A stretch of 64,000 bases of DNA from Lota lota (Eukaryota; Chordata; Actinopteri; Gadiformes; Lotidae), in assembly GCA_026745465.1 (NCBI GenBank), contig JACYXH010000315.1, positions 466,001 to 530,000 of the forward strand. Direction: 5' to 3'. The notes under the pieces are model-generated. The model did not search any database. It was not told the origin of the DNA and was given only the letters and a program-made list of their open reading frames with translations. A program made the position numbers and the translations under genes. This document shows, piece after piece, positions 58,253 through 64,000 of the stretch (positions within the stretch are counted from its first letter, which is position 1; every line of letters starts with the position of its first letter).

Positions 58253-58277
58253 CCGACCTCGGACGCACCGAGGTCGG
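58253..58277. repeat. 10-bp-arm GC hairpin in the presumed eml1 3' UTR
   Basis: CCGACCTCGG and CCGAGGTCGG pair perfectly around ACGCA, about 60 bases before the candidate poly(A) signal. Confidence 0.7.
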
Positions 58278-58547
58278 TTTCTTCAAGTCGCCATTTTAGT
58301 TTTGTTCCCACAGCTCCATCCCTTCACTTCACATCATCTTAGTTCAGTGCTCAGGTCAGTTCACACAGTACCGCTCGGCGACCCAGTTTAGTCATGCTTC
58401 ATCCGTCGGTGTATGGGCTTCATTTGGGTTTGGTTTGGTAGGCTTTTAGTGCAGTTCAGATATTATTCTCCTCATTCCCGAGACGTGAGGAGTAGGCCTA
58501 GTAGGAGTAGGGTGGCCAGCACGGTCCCAGATATGTCCCCTGAGTCA

Positions 58548-64000
<5,453 letters not shown>

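Larger units (their letters stand above)
56561..58547. other. Intergenic stretch between evl promoter A and eml1, including the eml1 3' UTR
   Basis: AT-rich sequence with no recognised gene. It holds a 13-bp-arm hairpin at 57122-57154 and, in the presumed eml1 3' UTR, a 10-bp-arm hairpin and an AATAAA signal, listed separately. Confidence 0.55.

Overview
The window is nuclear DNA from a bony fish. Its genes have many short exons with GT-AG introns. The proteins read off the exons match vertebrate families over their whole length. The repeats are typical of fish: an L2-type LINE tail, hAT elements, tRNA-derived SINE pieces and very dense (CA)n/(GA)n microsatellites. I cannot name the species; the extreme short-tandem-repeat load recalls gadiform (cod-like) genomes, but that is only an inference. 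No gene lists were available, so all exon coordinates come from reading splice sites, reading phase and family knowledge.

Layout from left to right. (1) 1-1043: the 3' end of an L2-like LINE. (2) 1334-8164: tpp1 (+), a complete 13-exon gene for lysosomal tripeptidyl peptidase 1, with a palindromic CLEAR-type E-box just upstream and a non-autonomous hAT element in intron 1. (3) 10686-14557: yy1 (-), a complete 5-exon gene, with a cluster of YY1-type motifs in its own first intron and a hAT element in intron 4. (4) 15123-19578: degs2 (+), a complete 3-exon gene, head-to-head with yy1 across 565 bp. (5) 21918-55991: evl (-), an Ena/VASP-family actin regulator with two candidate first exons and a large symmetric cassette exon (344 codons, Gln/Pro-rich) between the EVH1 part and the proline-rich part. 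(6) 58548-64000: eml1 (-), the C-terminal half (13 exons, the first cut by the window edge).

The order and relative orientation eml1-evl-degs2-yy1 is the same as the human 14q32 block, so this is an ancestral vertebrate syntenic group; tpp1 (human 11p15) sits where the human block continues with other genes, which marks a rearrangement. The genes are not an operon or a pathway: tpp1 acts in lysosomes, yy1 in the nucleus, degs2 in ER sphingolipid synthesis, evl in actin assembly and eml1 on microtubules.

I found no wholly new system. The most interesting signals are the evl cassette exon with its roughly 520-nt CU-repeat polypyrimidine tract, the paired evl promoters (one next to an array of EGR1-type motifs), an array of decoy 5' splice sites in tpp1 intron 8, the yy1 self-binding cluster, and tandem sense-strand AATAAA signals in an eml1 intron.
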